Below, piece by piece: positions 9,245 to 18,335 of a stretch of DNA of 64,000 nucleotides. Position numbers and translations under genes: made by a program. Every line of letters begins with the position of its first letter. The first letter of the stretch is position 1. Below the pieces are notes generated by a model. The model did no database searches and had not been told where the DNA came from. It worked only from the letters and a program-made list of their open reading frames with translations. The stretch comes from Rhizobium brockwellii. Its GTDB lineage: Bacteria; Pseudomonadota; Alphaproteobacteria; Rhizobiales; Rhizobiaceae. The stretch is from assembly GCF_000769405.2 (NCBI RefSeq), contig NZ_CP053440.1, forward strand, positions 620,001 to 684,000. Direction: 5' to 3'.

Positions 9245-10024
9245 TCAAACTGGTTCCTGCCCGGGGAGATAGTAGGTCACCGACGCCTTGCGGATGAAGG
9301 CGCCGGCCGGGCTGTTCTGGATATGGCCATCACCAGTGATACCAAGGAATTTGCCTGTCGAACGCATATCCTTGAAATTGTAGAAGAATGTCGAGGCGAC
9401 AGCGATCTTGAATTCGCGGAAGGTGAAGATGTACTGATCATCGTCGAACTTGTAGGTGGTCGTCAGGTCGACGTCACCGTGCCCGCGTTGCACGCCGACA
9501 AGGCATTGCCATGCATAGCGTTGCGACGAGAGATAGGTATGTTCGTAGACGTGGTTCGGGCTATAGGTGAAATGCGCCCTTAGCCCGATCAGATCCCGGC
9601 TTTCGGCGGGCACCGGTCCGCTGACTGCGCCGCCTTCGAGAATACCGGGTCGGAAAATCTGCGCCACCTGCGGCTCTCCGACGGATTGCTCCTTTTCGCG
9701 AACAATCGAATAGATCGAGAGAACGCGGCGGCTGGAAACGTTCAGGATCAAGGTCTCGGCTTCTTTGGGTCGACCCGCGAAAATGACTTCGACGAAGAAG
9801 GTGTCGGGCGCAACCTCGATGACTTCGACCTTGTCGGTTGCGCTGTCATCGCCGTCCGACCATTGCACATTGTCATCGTGGAAGGTGAGTTGAAGCTTGC
9901 GTCCGTCGTCAAAGGCGATCGCGTGGGATGAGCCGGAAAGGGCATTCGTCGCCGGCAGGCGGTTCGCGTCGATCCCGTACGCGAACTGATCGTAGGTTTT
10001 CCAGTCTTTCGGATTCTGGTTCAT
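9245..10024 (-). CDS. MoaF-like protein
   Basis: The 259-residue protein resembles the two-domain MoaF family, named after a gene in the Klebsiella monoamine-oxidase operon and not after molybdopterin synthesis. The N-terminal half is beta-rich, with a calycin-like pattern (HAIAFDDGRKLQLTFHDDNVQWS). The C-terminal half shows the VYEHTYLSSQRYAWQCLVG and FKDMRSTGKFLGI segments I associate with the MoaF C-terminal domain. No signal peptide is seen. The biochemical role of MoaF is not established. Gene order SDR-MoaF-NTF2 suggests metabolism of an amine or aromatic substrate. Confidence 0.7.
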   Translation of the reverse strand: MNQNPKDWKTYDQFAYGIDANRLPATNALSGSSHAIAFDDGRKLQLTFHDDNVQWSDGDDSATDKVEVIEVAPDTFFVEVIFAGRPKEAETLILNVSSRRVLSIYSIVREKEQSVGEPQVAQIFRPGILEGGAVSGPVPAESRDLIGLRAHFTYSPNHVYEHTYLSSQRYAWQCLVGVQRGHGDVDLTTTYKFDDDQYIFTFREFKIAVASTFFYNFKDMRSTGKFLGITGDGHIQNSPAGAFIRKASVTYYLPGQEPV

Positions 10025-10037
10025 TATTGTCTCCTCC

Positions 10038-10823
10038 TCAGGTGAATGCGAGCGTGGGCAGATCGACAGTCCCGGCTCCGCCGTCGACCGTCAGGATGGC
10101 GCCGTTGACCATTGCGGCTTCCGCCGAGGCCAGGAAGCAGACTGCATTGGCGACATCTTCCGGCGTTGCGGGACAGCCAAGCGGCACGTCCTTCGTCACA
10201 AGGGCATAAGCGTCCTCGATGCTCTTCAGCTTGAATTTTTCCATGATGAATTCCATCTGCTCGTCGGCCATCGCCGTCGTCACCCAGCCGGGGCAAACGG
10301 TGTTGGTCCTCACGCCGAGGCGGCCGTAATCCCGAGCCAGCGACTTCGCCAGGCCGATACAAGCATGTTTCATGGTGACGTAGCCTGCGGCATCCGGACC
10401 GGCAAAAAGCCCCGCGATCGAGGCAAGCACGACGATATTACCTTTGCTCTCGATCAAATGCGGCAGCGTTTCGCGCGCACTGACGAAGGCCGTGTTGAGG
10501 TTGAGCCTGGTCGCCAGATCCCAAGTCTCGTCTGACATGCTGACAGTAGGGCCGACACCATGGCCGCCGGCATTGGCCACGAGAATATCCAGGCTGCCGA
10601 ACTGCTCGGCGACGGCAAGGGCGGCGGCCTTCATGCTGGCGCCGTCGGCTGCATCGGCGACAACGACCGTGGCTCCGATCTCTTCGGCAACTGCGTGGAG
10701 TGGATCGGGACGTCGCCCCACGAGCGTGACATTCCCACCTTCAAATCGAATCCGGCGGGCGACCGCCGCACCAATTCCCGTTCCCCCGCCCGTAATCAAG
10801 GCCGTCTTGTTCTTGAAGCGCAT
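10038..10823 (-). CDS. SDR-family oxidoreductase
   Basis: The 261-residue short-chain dehydrogenase has TGGGTGIGAAVARR at the NAD(P)-binding turn and NAGGHG for NNAG. Its catalytic stretch is ASIAGLFAGPDAAGYVTMK (Ser, Tyr-x3-Lys), and GAILTVDGG stands at the C-terminus. The frame extends about 48 codons further upstream, but ATG 10823 has the GAGAGGAGA ribosome site and the canonical N-terminus MRFKNKTALITGG. First gene of the minus-strand operon with the MoaF-like and NTF2-like genes. Confidence 0.9.
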   Translation of the reverse strand: MRFKNKTALITGGGTGIGAAVARRIRFEGGNVTLVGRRPDPLHAVAEEIGATVVVADAADGASMKAAALAVAEQFGSLDILVANAGGHGVGPTVSMSDETWDLATRLNLNTAFVSARETLPHLIESKGNIVVLASIAGLFAGPDAAGYVTMKHACIGLAKSLARDYGRLGVRTNTVCPGWVTTAMADEQMEFIMEKFKLKSIEDAYALVTKDVPLGCPATPEDVANAVCFLASAEAAMVNGAILTVDGGAGTVDLPTLAFT

Positions 10824-11991
10824 GATGTCTCCTCTCACCTTGGGGAATATCATGGCCCAAAGCGGCGGAGCCGTCGTGTCCACTTCTGCAGTATGTTTTG
10901 ACTGAGAGTGCACAGCCTTTGAATGCGGGCTGCATGGCCGAGGCATTCGCCTGATGTCAGAGCACAAGCATGAAGCTCACGAGCTTGCGACGATCCCCTG
11001 GAGGTTTCGGCGACTGATGATCAAGCAAGGCCGATACGATCGGCACCTTCTAATCAAAAGGCGGGTGCAGATGTCCATGTTGCCAAGCACGAAGGATAAT
11101 CTTTATTGCTTTGATACTTCCGCGACGGGCAGTGCGTTTCGCGCCCTCATCCAATTCCCGGGGGAAGAATAAGCGCCGCGAAGCTGAGGGGCGAAAGTCT
11201 TGTGCCTGCTTCTCATCAAGCTGAATGCAAAAAGTAAAGGCGTATCCTGTGTCGGCCCGCCCGCCGCAGCGCCACGTATTCGTTTCTACCCCTGGAAGCC
11301 AAAGGCACGATCAACTTTCTTAACAGCCAATCAAAAGTGGTTTCGGTGGTCCTGAGATGATGGACGAGAGTATAGATTGAGGCCCGATGAAGCAGGACAT
11401 CGAACTGTCCGGCCGGCTTGGGAACGGAGCTTAGCGTCGAATGTGTCACCGGGAATGGCCCGTAAGCTGCGGTGTTGCCGTTCGGACCAGTCTGCAGGGT
11501 CCCATCGACGGATGCCGAACTCAATGCTCGATCGGCCGATCTTGCCGATGGATGATTGTCATTTCAACGACATCACGCTCGTTCCCGTGGGTCGCGGCCC
11601 CAAAGTGCACGCGACACGTTTGATGCTTCGAGATTCGCACGGTCATCGGCCGTCCAAGATTCGGTGCCCGAAATCGCCGCGCTCCCGTTCGACATGCGCG
11701 TCGAGGTCGATAGGCCTGGCGGCGCGGCCGGCTCTTTTTTCGCTGAATGCGTGCGTCATTGTCGAAGGGGCCAGTTCAGCGTGCCAGCCCTCCTTGCAAG
11801 GTGTGAGGAGGGCTGATCTTCAAGGCCGGTTAGATGGCGGTTGGCCGATAGCGGTCACGCTCCTGCGCGATCTGCTCGTGGGTGATGGATCGAGCGTATC
11901 GTCGAACCGGGTGCATCCCTGTTCGTTATAGGCACGCCGGCGTTCGATCGGGTCGACCCAGTATGAACCCTGGAGAGCCCATCAACGTTGC
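10824..11991. other. Intergenic stretch without a recognisable gene
   Basis: About 1.2 kb upstream of the SDR operon. Open frames occur on both strands, but none has a recognisable start, domain or family-like composition, and they overlap one another. The promoter of the SDR operon should lie in the first 150 bases. The rest looks like decayed coding sequence. Confidence 0.5.
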
Positions 11992-12237
11992 CTATTCGTC
12001 GTCGACTACTTCGGTATCGGGCCGGTCGCCGCCATCGGCATGTTCCGTCTGCCACCGACCATCGGCGAGCTGATATGCAATTTCGGCATCGCGGCCTTCA
12101 ATGTGCTGACGCTGGGCCGCCGACTTGGCGGCAGCGAGAGCGCTGCCGTGGTCCGGATACGTCTCTGACCAGACGTCTCCCAGACGGTAGCCGAAGCCGC
12201 CGTCGTGCTCGCCGACATGGTACACGATAATCGTCAT
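11992..12237 (-). CDS. Small DUF2188-like protein
   Basis: The 81-residue acidic protein (start MTIIVYHVGEHDGGFGYRLG) has the pattern EHDGGFGYR...SETYPDHGSALAAAKSAA followed by an acidic tail ending TEVVDDE. This is the layout of DUF2188-type proteins common in rhizobia: a tryptophan/aromatic-containing strand pair, an alanine-rich helix that follows DH-x-A-L-A-A-A, and an AEIAYQLADGRW-like strand. The function is unknown; stress association has been suggested for some members. It stands alone in a non-coding region with a pyrimidine-rich complement (AAGAAGGGAAAC) just before the ATG as ribosome site. Confidence 0.75.
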   Translation of the reverse strand: MTIIVYHVGEHDGGFGYRLGDVWSETYPDHGSALAAAKSAAQRQHIEGRDAEIAYQLADGRWQTEHADGGDRPDTEVVDDE

Positions 12238-13199
12238 GCTGTTTCCCTTCTTAACGTCGATATTAAATTAGGGCGGAGCGCCCCACATTCCAAGCGCGCG
12301 GCCATACGCCGTCGGCGACGATTATGCCGCGCTACGGGATCTGAGACATGACTCAAGATGGTGGCGCAGTCTAAAAAACCGATGTCCGAAAGGAGTTGAG
12401 CTCCGTCGCGTTCGAACGGACACGCGGATTGCTGCTGGTAGCCGAGGTCCGCCCGCCAGGCAGTACGATCGCCCACCAATTCATTCTCAAGCTAACGGGT
12501 GCCGAGAAAATCACCGGCCGGAGCCGATCATCCAGGTGGAGCAGACCAACTTCGTGCCGCCATCACGGTCGCGCAAATGGTGCCTCACCCGGGCTGATGT
12601 CGAAATGTGCAGCTACGGGGGTCGGCGTTTCGAAAGCGCTTCGGCAATGCGCTGCGTAATATTATCCGACAGCAGTCTCCCGGTTTTTGTCATCCGCGCC
12701 TCAAATCCATGACTCGGCTGAACTGCGTTTGCGAATGATCCATGCGGATGGTTATGCCGCCACAGGTATCCAGAAAAACGCGGATGGGCGCAGCCGTGCC
12801 GAAGGCTTCCTTCTACGACGTCTGCAAATCCGGCGGAAAACTCGACACAAGGCTGGATTGCCAGGTGATGAATGGGGCACGATGCAGCCAACTATCATCA
12901 ACGGCGGCGAGAGATTTTTTGAGGAGACGTGCATTGAAAGGCATCACATTGACTCAACCCGGCGATTACCGCATCGAGCCACGCGTCCCGGGCATCGACG
13001 ATTATCTGCGCCTGCGCTTCCCCGCTTAGTTAAAAACAGAACAAGGATAGCCGCGACGCTCTGGTAGCCAAGTGAGAGTTTTGGCCATTCCAGGCGAATC
13101 GTCGGTAAGAGAGACGCATGAATCAAGTTTTATCGATCTGTTTCAACCCATTTTAAATTCATGAGGCCATAGCAGTTTCACTTCGTCACGGTGGTATTG
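12238..13199. other. Degenerate intergenic region
   Basis: Nearly 1 kb without an intact gene between the DUF2188-like gene and the GGDEF gene. Frames are short and interrupted. The only recognisable piece is the acetyltransferase-like fragment at 12934-13029. Base composition becomes more AT-rich towards 13190, consistent with a promoter region for the GGDEF gene. Confidence 0.5.
12934..13029 (+). pseudogene. Possible N-terminal fragment of a GNAT acetyltransferase
   Basis: A TTG codon preceded by GAGGAG opens a 31-codon frame whose end, EPRVPGIDDYLRLR, resembles the N-terminus of GNAT proteins with a VPSVEDYLRLR-type start. A TAG ends it where the acetyl-CoA fold should begin, and no continuation was found in other frames. 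If correct, it is a truncated remnant. Short length keeps confidence low. Confidence 0.3.
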
Positions 13200-13937
13200 A
13201 TGCGTCGTATTGTCGAAAAGTCTATTTTAACTGGACTGCTCTCAGTGTTCGCCTCACTGGCTCTTTCGTTCATCATTGTTCCACTGTTGGGCGGGCAGGT
13301 GGCAGGCGCTGGCCTGTTCATGACCATCTTTTGCCCACTGGCGATATCGATCCCGGCTTCGGCGCTGCATTTTGCTCAGTCGGAGAAAGTCCGACGCGCA
13401 GAAGCTGCGACAAAAGAGGCTTTGAACAAGCTCGCGGACGCTTATGATGCCCTTCGCGTCCAATCTCGCGCCGATGGCCTGACGGGCATTCTCACTCGCA
13501 GCGCCTTCATGGAAGACCTAGACGCGACCAGTCAACGCGGTATATCCGGCGCCTTGCTGTTTCTGGACCTGGACTATTTCAAGTCGATCAATGACCGATA
13601 TGGTCATGCAACCGGCGATGAAGCTCTTCGCTGCACCGGTCGTATCCTCGCCCGTTACCAAGGACAGTCAGATTTCGCAGGACGCCTCGGGGGCGAAGAG
13701 TTCGGTCTGTTTCAAAGCAATTTGACTGCTGCCGAGATGCTTATGCGCTGCGAGGAAATTCGGGAAGAGATCGCGCGTATTGATCTGCGGTCTCCGTCAG
13801 GTTCGAAAGTGCGGATATCGGCGAGTATCGGTGTGTTTCTTTGCCAGCCGGGGTTTCATCCCCACTCTTGCTTGAAAGCCGCGGACGAAAACCTTTATCA
13901 GGCTAAAGCCTCGGGTAGAAACATGGTCATCGGGTAG
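13200..13937 (+). CDS. Membrane-anchored GGDEF diguanylate cyclase
   Basis: The 245-residue protein has two N-terminal hydrophobic segments (about residues 8-28 and 35-55), a coiled-coil-like linker rich in Ala/Glu (RRAEAATKEALNKLADAYDALR) and a C-terminal GGDEF domain. The active-site loop reads GGEEF, a functional variant, preceded by LDLDYFKSINDRYGHATGDEAL. No EAL domain is present. It should make cyclic di-GMP at the inner membrane. The inhibitory I-site RxxD, expected five residues before GGEEF, reads FAGRLGGEEF and has no RxxD, so product inhibition may be lacking. GTG 13191 is an alternative start. It stands alone. Confidence 0.9.
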   Translation: MRRIVEKSILTGLLSVFASLALSFIIVPLLGGQVAGAGLFMTIFCPLAISIPASALHFAQSEKVRRAEAATKEALNKLADAYDALRVQSRADGLTGILTRSAFMEDLDATSQRGISGALLFLDLDYFKSINDRYGHATGDEALRCTGRILARYQGQSDFAGRLGGEEFGLFQSNLTAAEMLMRCEEIREEIARIDLRSPSGSKVRISASIGVFLCQPGFHPHSCLKAADENLYQAKASGRNMVIG

Positions 13938-14020
13938 CTCTCGAGCATGTGTCCGAAGATCGAGAAAAGACCTTTCCACGGTGACAGGTAGTGCTGAGGG
14001 TCCGAGAACCGGAGATTCAT

Positions 14021-14227
14021 TCACCGCTTGGGACACTTGGCCACAGCAGGGGATTCCGTGCGGGTTTGGCAGCACATGGTGATGTCGGACTGAGCCAGCA
14101 GAACGCTATTGATGCCAGCGTTGGTCCTGATTGACATTGCGCGGCCATTGGTCCCGAGGCTCACGACTAGTCGCCTACCTGTTTCGACCAGGTACAATGC
14201 ACTCACAGCATTCTGGGTCAATGTCAT
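14021..14227 (-). CDS. Hypothetical small protein overlapping the I78 gene end
   Basis: A 68-codon frame whose ATG overlaps the stop of the I78 inhibitor gene (ATGA), so it could be translated by coupling. The product begins MTLTQNAVSALYLVETGRR and contains three cysteines near the C-terminus (MCCQ and AKCPK). No family was recognised. Coupling is the only support; it may be a chance frame. Confidence 0.35.
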   Translation of the reverse strand: MTLTQNAVSALYLVETGRRLVVSLGTNGRAMSIRTNAGINSVLLAQSDITMCCQTRTESPAVAKCPKR

Positions 14228-14622
14228 CCGCAGGTGGCTCTCACCACCCGGCCAGAGGCAGAATCGGTCTCGAGGGTGACTCGGGCGGCTCTGTAATCAT
14301 GTGTAACGGGCTGCCCGGGTGCGATCTGACGCGCAATTGTTGCTCCGGTTATCCGCCTGGCTTCCTCGTCGGTCGGCTTGGACTTTCCAATGAGTGTTTG
14401 GGCGGCCGCGGCATCGCATCGGCCACTTGTAACTTTAGACGTTGTGCCAGCTGAACACGCCACCAACGCCGGAACTGCGCTCACGAATACCAGAACAGCT
14501 AGAACAGGGACTGCATGCAGTATTGATTTTTCCCGCTTCCTGCCGACGGTTAGTCCAGCGGTGCATGGGCCGGGACTAGTGCTGGGGAGTGTGTTGAAAT
14601 CTTGATCAGGTAGTCCAGTCAC
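14224..14622 (-). CDS. I78-family peptidase inhibitor, probable lipoprotein
   Basis: The C-terminal 65 residues fit the I78 inhibitor family: CDAAAAQTLIGKSKPTDEEARRITGA, then PGQPVTHDYRAARVTLETD and the terminal VVRATCG, with two cysteines for the family disulphide. Before it stands a hydrophobic run and a lipobox-like ALVAC, suggesting a lipoprotein signal. The true start is uncertain: the frame opens with GTG 14622, which overlaps the stop of the oxidoreductase gene, but those first 35 residues do not look like part of a signal peptide. The functional start may lie near 14520, where no ATG is visible. Family members inhibit serine proteases such as subtilisin in the periplasm. Confidence 0.72.
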   Translation of the reverse strand: MTGLPDQDFNTLPSTSPGPCTAGLTVGRKREKSILHAVPVLAVLVFVSAVPALVACSAGTTSKVTSGRCDAAAAQTLIGKSKPTDEEARRITGATIARQIAPGQPVTHDYRAARVTLETDSASGRVVRATCG

Positions 14623-15614
14623 AGGCTTAGCTCGCGCCGCATGGTCTCCAGCCGCTCCATGGCGATGACGCCGTCGGCAATGGTCGGTGCTGCGGTCTGA
14701 GCCCCGCCAAGTGCCGGGACGACATCGGCGAGCAGCGAATAATAACCCTTCGGATCTTCATTCGCGGCAGCCGTGAAGTTCGGCTTCCAGGTCAGGGTAT
14801 CGACGTCGTCCGCAAGCGTCGCGGCCGGATCGTCGATCTTGAAGGGCGGGCTGCGATGCCAACGGACCTCGATGACATCCTCGACCTCGATACGCTGATG
14901 GTCGCCCATCAGTTCGATGCGCTCGACCGGCGTACCCCGAGACTGGATGGTACCCATCGCGATGTTGCCAATGGCGCCGCACTCGAATTCGAAGGCGACA
15001 TGGAAGAGAACGCGGCCCGGTGTCTTTTCCACCTTGCGCGCCGAGATAGAGCGCACGGGCGAGACGAGGAAGGAGACGAGGTCCATATAGTGCACGCAAT
15101 GATGCAGGAAGAACCCGGTATAATCGACATTGCCTGCGAAGTAGCCGGGCGCCGTCATGTAATAGCCGGTCAGGCCCAGAACGTCGCCGAAACGGCCTGA
15201 TTTGACGATATTGGCGGCGATTTTGTTGCCGACCGAATAGCGCTTCATAAAGCCGACAAGGAGCGGCTTATTAGCTCTTTCGGATGCGGCGCGAAGTTCG
15301 CGCGCGCCCGCTGCCGTGCCCGACGGCGGCTTTTCCATGAAGACGCCAAGGCCGCGTTCGAGCGCTGCCTTGCCGAAGGCGAGATGTTGATCGGGTCCGA
15401 CAGCCATGCCGACGGCATCGAGGCCGGGGGTGCGAAGCAGCGTTTCGACATCGCCGGCCAATGCCTGGACGCCGAACTGCCGTCCCGCATCGGCAAGCCG
15501 TTTACCGTCGATATCGCAGAGCGCCGCAATCTGGACGTCATGGCGAACGAGTTGGGGAAGCAGCATCTGGGTAGCGTGGACGCCGCACCCGATCCAACCA
15601 ATTTTCAATGTCAT
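14619..15614 (-). CDS. Gfo/Idh/MocA-family NAD(P)-dependent sugar dehydrogenase
   Basis: The 331-residue protein begins with a Rossmann motif (KIGWIGCGVHATQMLLPQL). It continues through GLDAVGMAVGPDQHLAFGKAALERGLGVFMEKPPSG, the EKP motif that carries the conserved lysine of the family. The FLHHCVHYMDLVSF segment carries the usual catalytic Asp/His region. Such enzymes oxidise hydroxyls of sugars or inositols. Its start overlaps the stop of the TIM-barrel gene (ATGA), and it is the distal gene of the CUT1 system A operon. Confidence 0.9.
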   Translation of the reverse strand: MTLKIGWIGCGVHATQMLLPQLVRHDVQIAALCDIDGKRLADAGRQFGVQALAGDVETLLRTPGLDAVGMAVGPDQHLAFGKAALERGLGVFMEKPPSGTAAGARELRAASERANKPLLVGFMKRYSVGNKIAANIVKSGRFGDVLGLTGYYMTAPGYFAGNVDYTGFFLHHCVHYMDLVSFLVSPVRSISARKVEKTPGRVLFHVAFEFECGAIGNIAMGTIQSRGTPVERIELMGDHQRIEVEDVIEVRWHRSPPFKIDDPAATLADDVDTLTWKPNFTAAANEDPKGYYSLLADVVPALGGAQTAAPTIADGVIAMERLETMRRELSL

Positions 15615-16492
15615 CGGCGATATTCCGTCAGTGTGAGATGAGACTTGATGAAGGCACTGGAAGCGCTGAGACGATCGCTTTCATCCTCATGCGGCGGGCG
15701 CCATTGCGCGAAGGGAACACCGAACCGATCGTCTGCGCGGCGGAAGGGCTCAAGGGATATCGGCCCCTTGTAGCCAACCGCATGCAGGGCGCGGCAGACC
15801 GAGACCCAGTCCGTTGCGCCGGTTCCCGGAAAGCCGCGATGGTTCTCGTTCGCCTGGAAATGCACGATCCTGCTGCCGCCAAGAAGAATGGCCTCGGCTA
15901 TCGAGCTTTCCTCCATGTGCATATGGAAGGTATCGAGCATCAGTTGGATCGCGGGGTGGTCCACGGCATCGAGCAGTTCGATGGCCTGCTGCGTCGTGCA
16001 CAGCACGTCGCTCTCGAACCGGTTGAGGGGCTCGACGGCCAGCAGAATGCCGGCGGCCTTGGCATAATCGCCGGCCTCGCGCAGGCCTGCCACGCAGCGC
16101 CGCTTGCGGGCAAGGCGTTCTTCTTCCGCCACGGGCTGGGGCGGGCGGCCGGCAAAGACCAGGGGATTGCCCGTCAGCGGGCCTCCGACGATTTGCGCGC
16201 CAAGCGCCTTGGCACAATCGACCGTATATTTCAGGTAGTCGATGCCGGCGCGATGGGCGTCTCCCTCAACCGAAGACAGATTGCGCTGCAGGTTGACGCG
16301 TGCCGCCAGCACGACGCCAAGCCCCACGTCGTCCAGAGCCTTGCGCGCCTCCTTCATGTCGATCTCGCCGACTTCGGGAACCAGCAGCTCGACGAAATCG
16401 TAGCCGTGTTGGCGCATGCGCGCAAAGAGCGGGAAATGCTCGGCCGTGAAAGGCCTTGCATATTGCATGGAGATCAACCCGATCGGGTTCAT
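15611..16492 (-). CDS. Sugar phosphate isomerase/epimerase family (xylose isomerase-like TIM barrel)
   Basis: The 293-residue protein has the AP_endonuc_2/xylose-isomerase-like TIM-barrel layout. Metal ligands are visible as Glu in AVEPLNRFE, Asp and His in LMLDTFHMHMEE, His in IVHFQANENHRG and Glu in ISLEPF. Start ATG 16492 has AAAGAGGA upstream and matches the family N-terminus (MNPIGLISMQY); the frame extends 12 codons further without support. It probably epimerises a ketose or keto-inositol, working with the adjacent Gfo/Idh/MocA enzyme, a common pairing in inositol-like and rare-sugar catabolism. Confidence 0.88.
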   Translation of the reverse strand: MNPIGLISMQYARPFTAEHFPLFARMRQHGYDFVELLVPEVGEIDMKEARKALDDVGLGVVLAARVNLQRNLSSVEGDAHRAGIDYLKYTVDCAKALGAQIVGGPLTGNPLVFAGRPPQPVAEEERLARKRRCVAGLREAGDYAKAAGILLAVEPLNRFESDVLCTTQQAIELLDAVDHPAIQLMLDTFHMHMEESSIAEAILLGGSRIVHFQANENHRGFPGTGATDWVSVCRALHAVGYKGPISLEPFRRADDRFGVPFAQWRPPHEDESDRLSASSAFIKSHLTLTEYRR

Positions 16493-16547
16493 GTGTCGGT
16501 CCTCTTTCATCGACCGGCCCGGCATCATCGCCGGAGCGGAATGGTGG

Positions 16548-17381
16548 TCATCCTTTTACGGCACCCTGGGTCAACCCGCCGATCAGGCGGCGTTGAACGA
16601 GAAGGAAAAGAAGCGTCGCCGGCAGGGCCCCCACGACGGCGCCGGCGGCAAGCAGGCCCCATTCGATCTGGTATTCGCCGATCAGCGTCTGGATGGCGAC
16701 GGTCACGGGGCGAACGTTCTTGCCGCCGAGCGTCAGAGCATAGAGATATTCGTTCCAGGCGGTGATGAAGATGTAAATGCCGGTGGAGATGATGCCGGGC
16801 ATCATCAGCGGCAGCACGACGCGGCGCAATGCCGTCAACCGCGTGCACCCGTCCGTCATCGCCGCTTCGTCGAGGCTCCTGGGGATTGCGCCGACATAGC
16901 TCGTCAGCATCCAGACGGCAAAGGGAATGGCCGCCGTCGCATTGGCGAGGATCAGCGCGAAATGCGTGTCGAGGATGTTGAGCTTTCGAAACAGCACGAA
17001 GAGCGGCAGGATCAGAAGCACGATTGGGAACATGTTGATCAACAGAAACTGCAGCATGAACGCTTTGCGTCCTGCAAACCTAAAGCGCGAGAAGGCATAA
17101 GCTGCTGTAACCGAAACCAGCAGTCCGACAACGACGGTGCCCACAGCGATGATCAGGCTGTCCAGCATGTTCTTCAGAAATGACGTCTGTTCGATCAGGC
17201 GGACGTAATTGTCAAAGCTCCAGCCCGAGGGCGAAATGGAAACGCCTGTGGCACTGAGAACTGCCGTTGGAGTCAGCGATGTCAAGATCATCCAGGCAAA
17301 GGGCGCCATGGCGAAGATCACGATCAGGAGAACGGGCAGATCGGTCGTCAGGATGCGGCGTAAGGTGCTGGGTTTGCTCAT
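16548..17381 (-). CDS. CUT1 sugar ABC permease, MalG/UgpE-like (system A)
   Basis: The 277-residue inner-membrane protein has six hydrophobic segments and the permease EAA loop SLDEAAMTDGCTRLTALRRVVLPLMMPG near residues 190-215. The C-terminus LIGGLTQGAVKG is typical of MalG-type subunits. Its ATG overlaps the stop... of the upstream MalF-like gene (ATGA at 17378-17381), so the two are coupled. It forms the translocation pore with that protein. Confidence 0.92.
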   Translation of the reverse strand: MSKPSTLRRILTTDLPVLLIVIFAMAPFAWMILTSLTPTAVLSATGVSISPSGWSFDNYVRLIEQTSFLKNMLDSLIIAVGTVVVGLLVSVTAAYAFSRFRFAGRKAFMLQFLLINMFPIVLLILPLFVLFRKLNILDTHFALILANATAAIPFAVWMLTSYVGAIPRSLDEAAMTDGCTRLTALRRVVLPLMMPGIISTGIYIFITAWNEYLYALTLGGKNVRPVTVAIQTLIGEYQIEWGLLAAGAVVGALPATLLFLLVQRRLIGGLTQGAVKG

Positions 17382-18301
17382 CGTTCAACCTCGCGCATGG
17401 TGCGGGCAAGATAGACCGCGACGAAAGCGCCGAGCAAAAGGGTGAAGGTGACGGCGATGGTGGTGCCGTAGCCGAAGTCCAGATTCTGACGCGCCTTGAT
17501 GAAGGCGTAGAGCGGCAGCGTATGGGTGGCATAGCCTGGCCCGCCGCCGGTCATGACGAAAATCACGTCCATCGAATTGGCGACCCAGATTACCCGCAGC
17601 AGGCCGGCCGTCGCCAGAACCGGGCCGATACCCGGCAAGGTGATGTGCACGAATTGCCGCCAGGCGGACGCGCCATCGATCGAGGCGGCTTCATACTGGC
17701 TTTTCGGAATGCCCTGAAGCCCGGCGAGGATCATCACCGCGAAGAAAGGGAAACCCTGCCAAGTGAGGGTAGCGATGATGGCGTAAAGCGCGACGCCCGG
17801 ATCGGCAAGCCACGGCACTGCCGTCTGGACCACGTGCAGGTAGAGCAGGATATCGTTGAGGACGCCGGTGTTCGGATCGTAGATCCAACGCCACATCAGC
17901 GCGATGACGACGCTCGGCAGCGCCCAGGGAATGATGACAAGAGCGCGCGCCAGTCCGCGCCAGGGAAATTCGCGGTTGAGAAGCAGCGCTGTGAGGAGGC
18001 CAAGGCCCATTTGCAGCGGCACCGTCAGGCCGATCCAGATCACCGTGTTCCACAGGGCGCTCCAGAAGACAGGGTCGTTGAACAGTTTGACGTAATTGCC
18101 GAATCCGACAAAGCGGCTTGCATTCGGCTTGAACAGGACGAGATCGTAGAAGCTTGTGAAAACGGCCTGGATCATCGGCAGGAAGACGATCACAGCGGTG
18201 ACGCAAACAGCCGGTGCCAGCAGCCAATAGGGCATAAAATGCTGGCGTTGCCAGAACGGTTTTACCTTCTGTTCCCTGGGCGTGGAAACGATCGTCGACA
18301 T
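17378..18301 (-). CDS. CUT1 sugar ABC permease, MalF/UgpA-like (system A)
   Basis: The 307-residue protein starts at ATG 18301 (MSTIVSTPREQK), has a first transmembrane segment near WLLAPAVCVTAVIVFLPMIQAVF and the EAA loop SQYEAASIDGASAWRQFVHITLPGIGP, and ends with the usual MalF-type helix. The open frame reaches 18739, but that part is antisense-like to the SBP gene and lies past a strong hairpin, so it is not coding. It is partner of the MalG-like protein. Confidence 0.92.
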   Translation of the reverse strand: MSTIVSTPREQKVKPFWQRQHFMPYWLLAPAVCVTAVIVFLPMIQAVFTSFYDLVLFKPNASRFVGFGNYVKLFNDPVFWSALWNTVIWIGLTVPLQMGLGLLTALLLNREFPWRGLARALVIIPWALPSVVIALMWRWIYDPNTGVLNDILLYLHVVQTAVPWLADPGVALYAIIATLTWQGFPFFAVMILAGLQGIPKSQYEAASIDGASAWRQFVHITLPGIGPVLATAGLLRVIWVANSMDVIFVMTGGGPGYATHTLPLYAFIKARQNLDFGYGTTIAVTFTLLLGAFVAVYLARTMREVER

Positions 18302-18335
18302 GCGAAAATCCTGACTTTCAAATTTACGCGATGGG

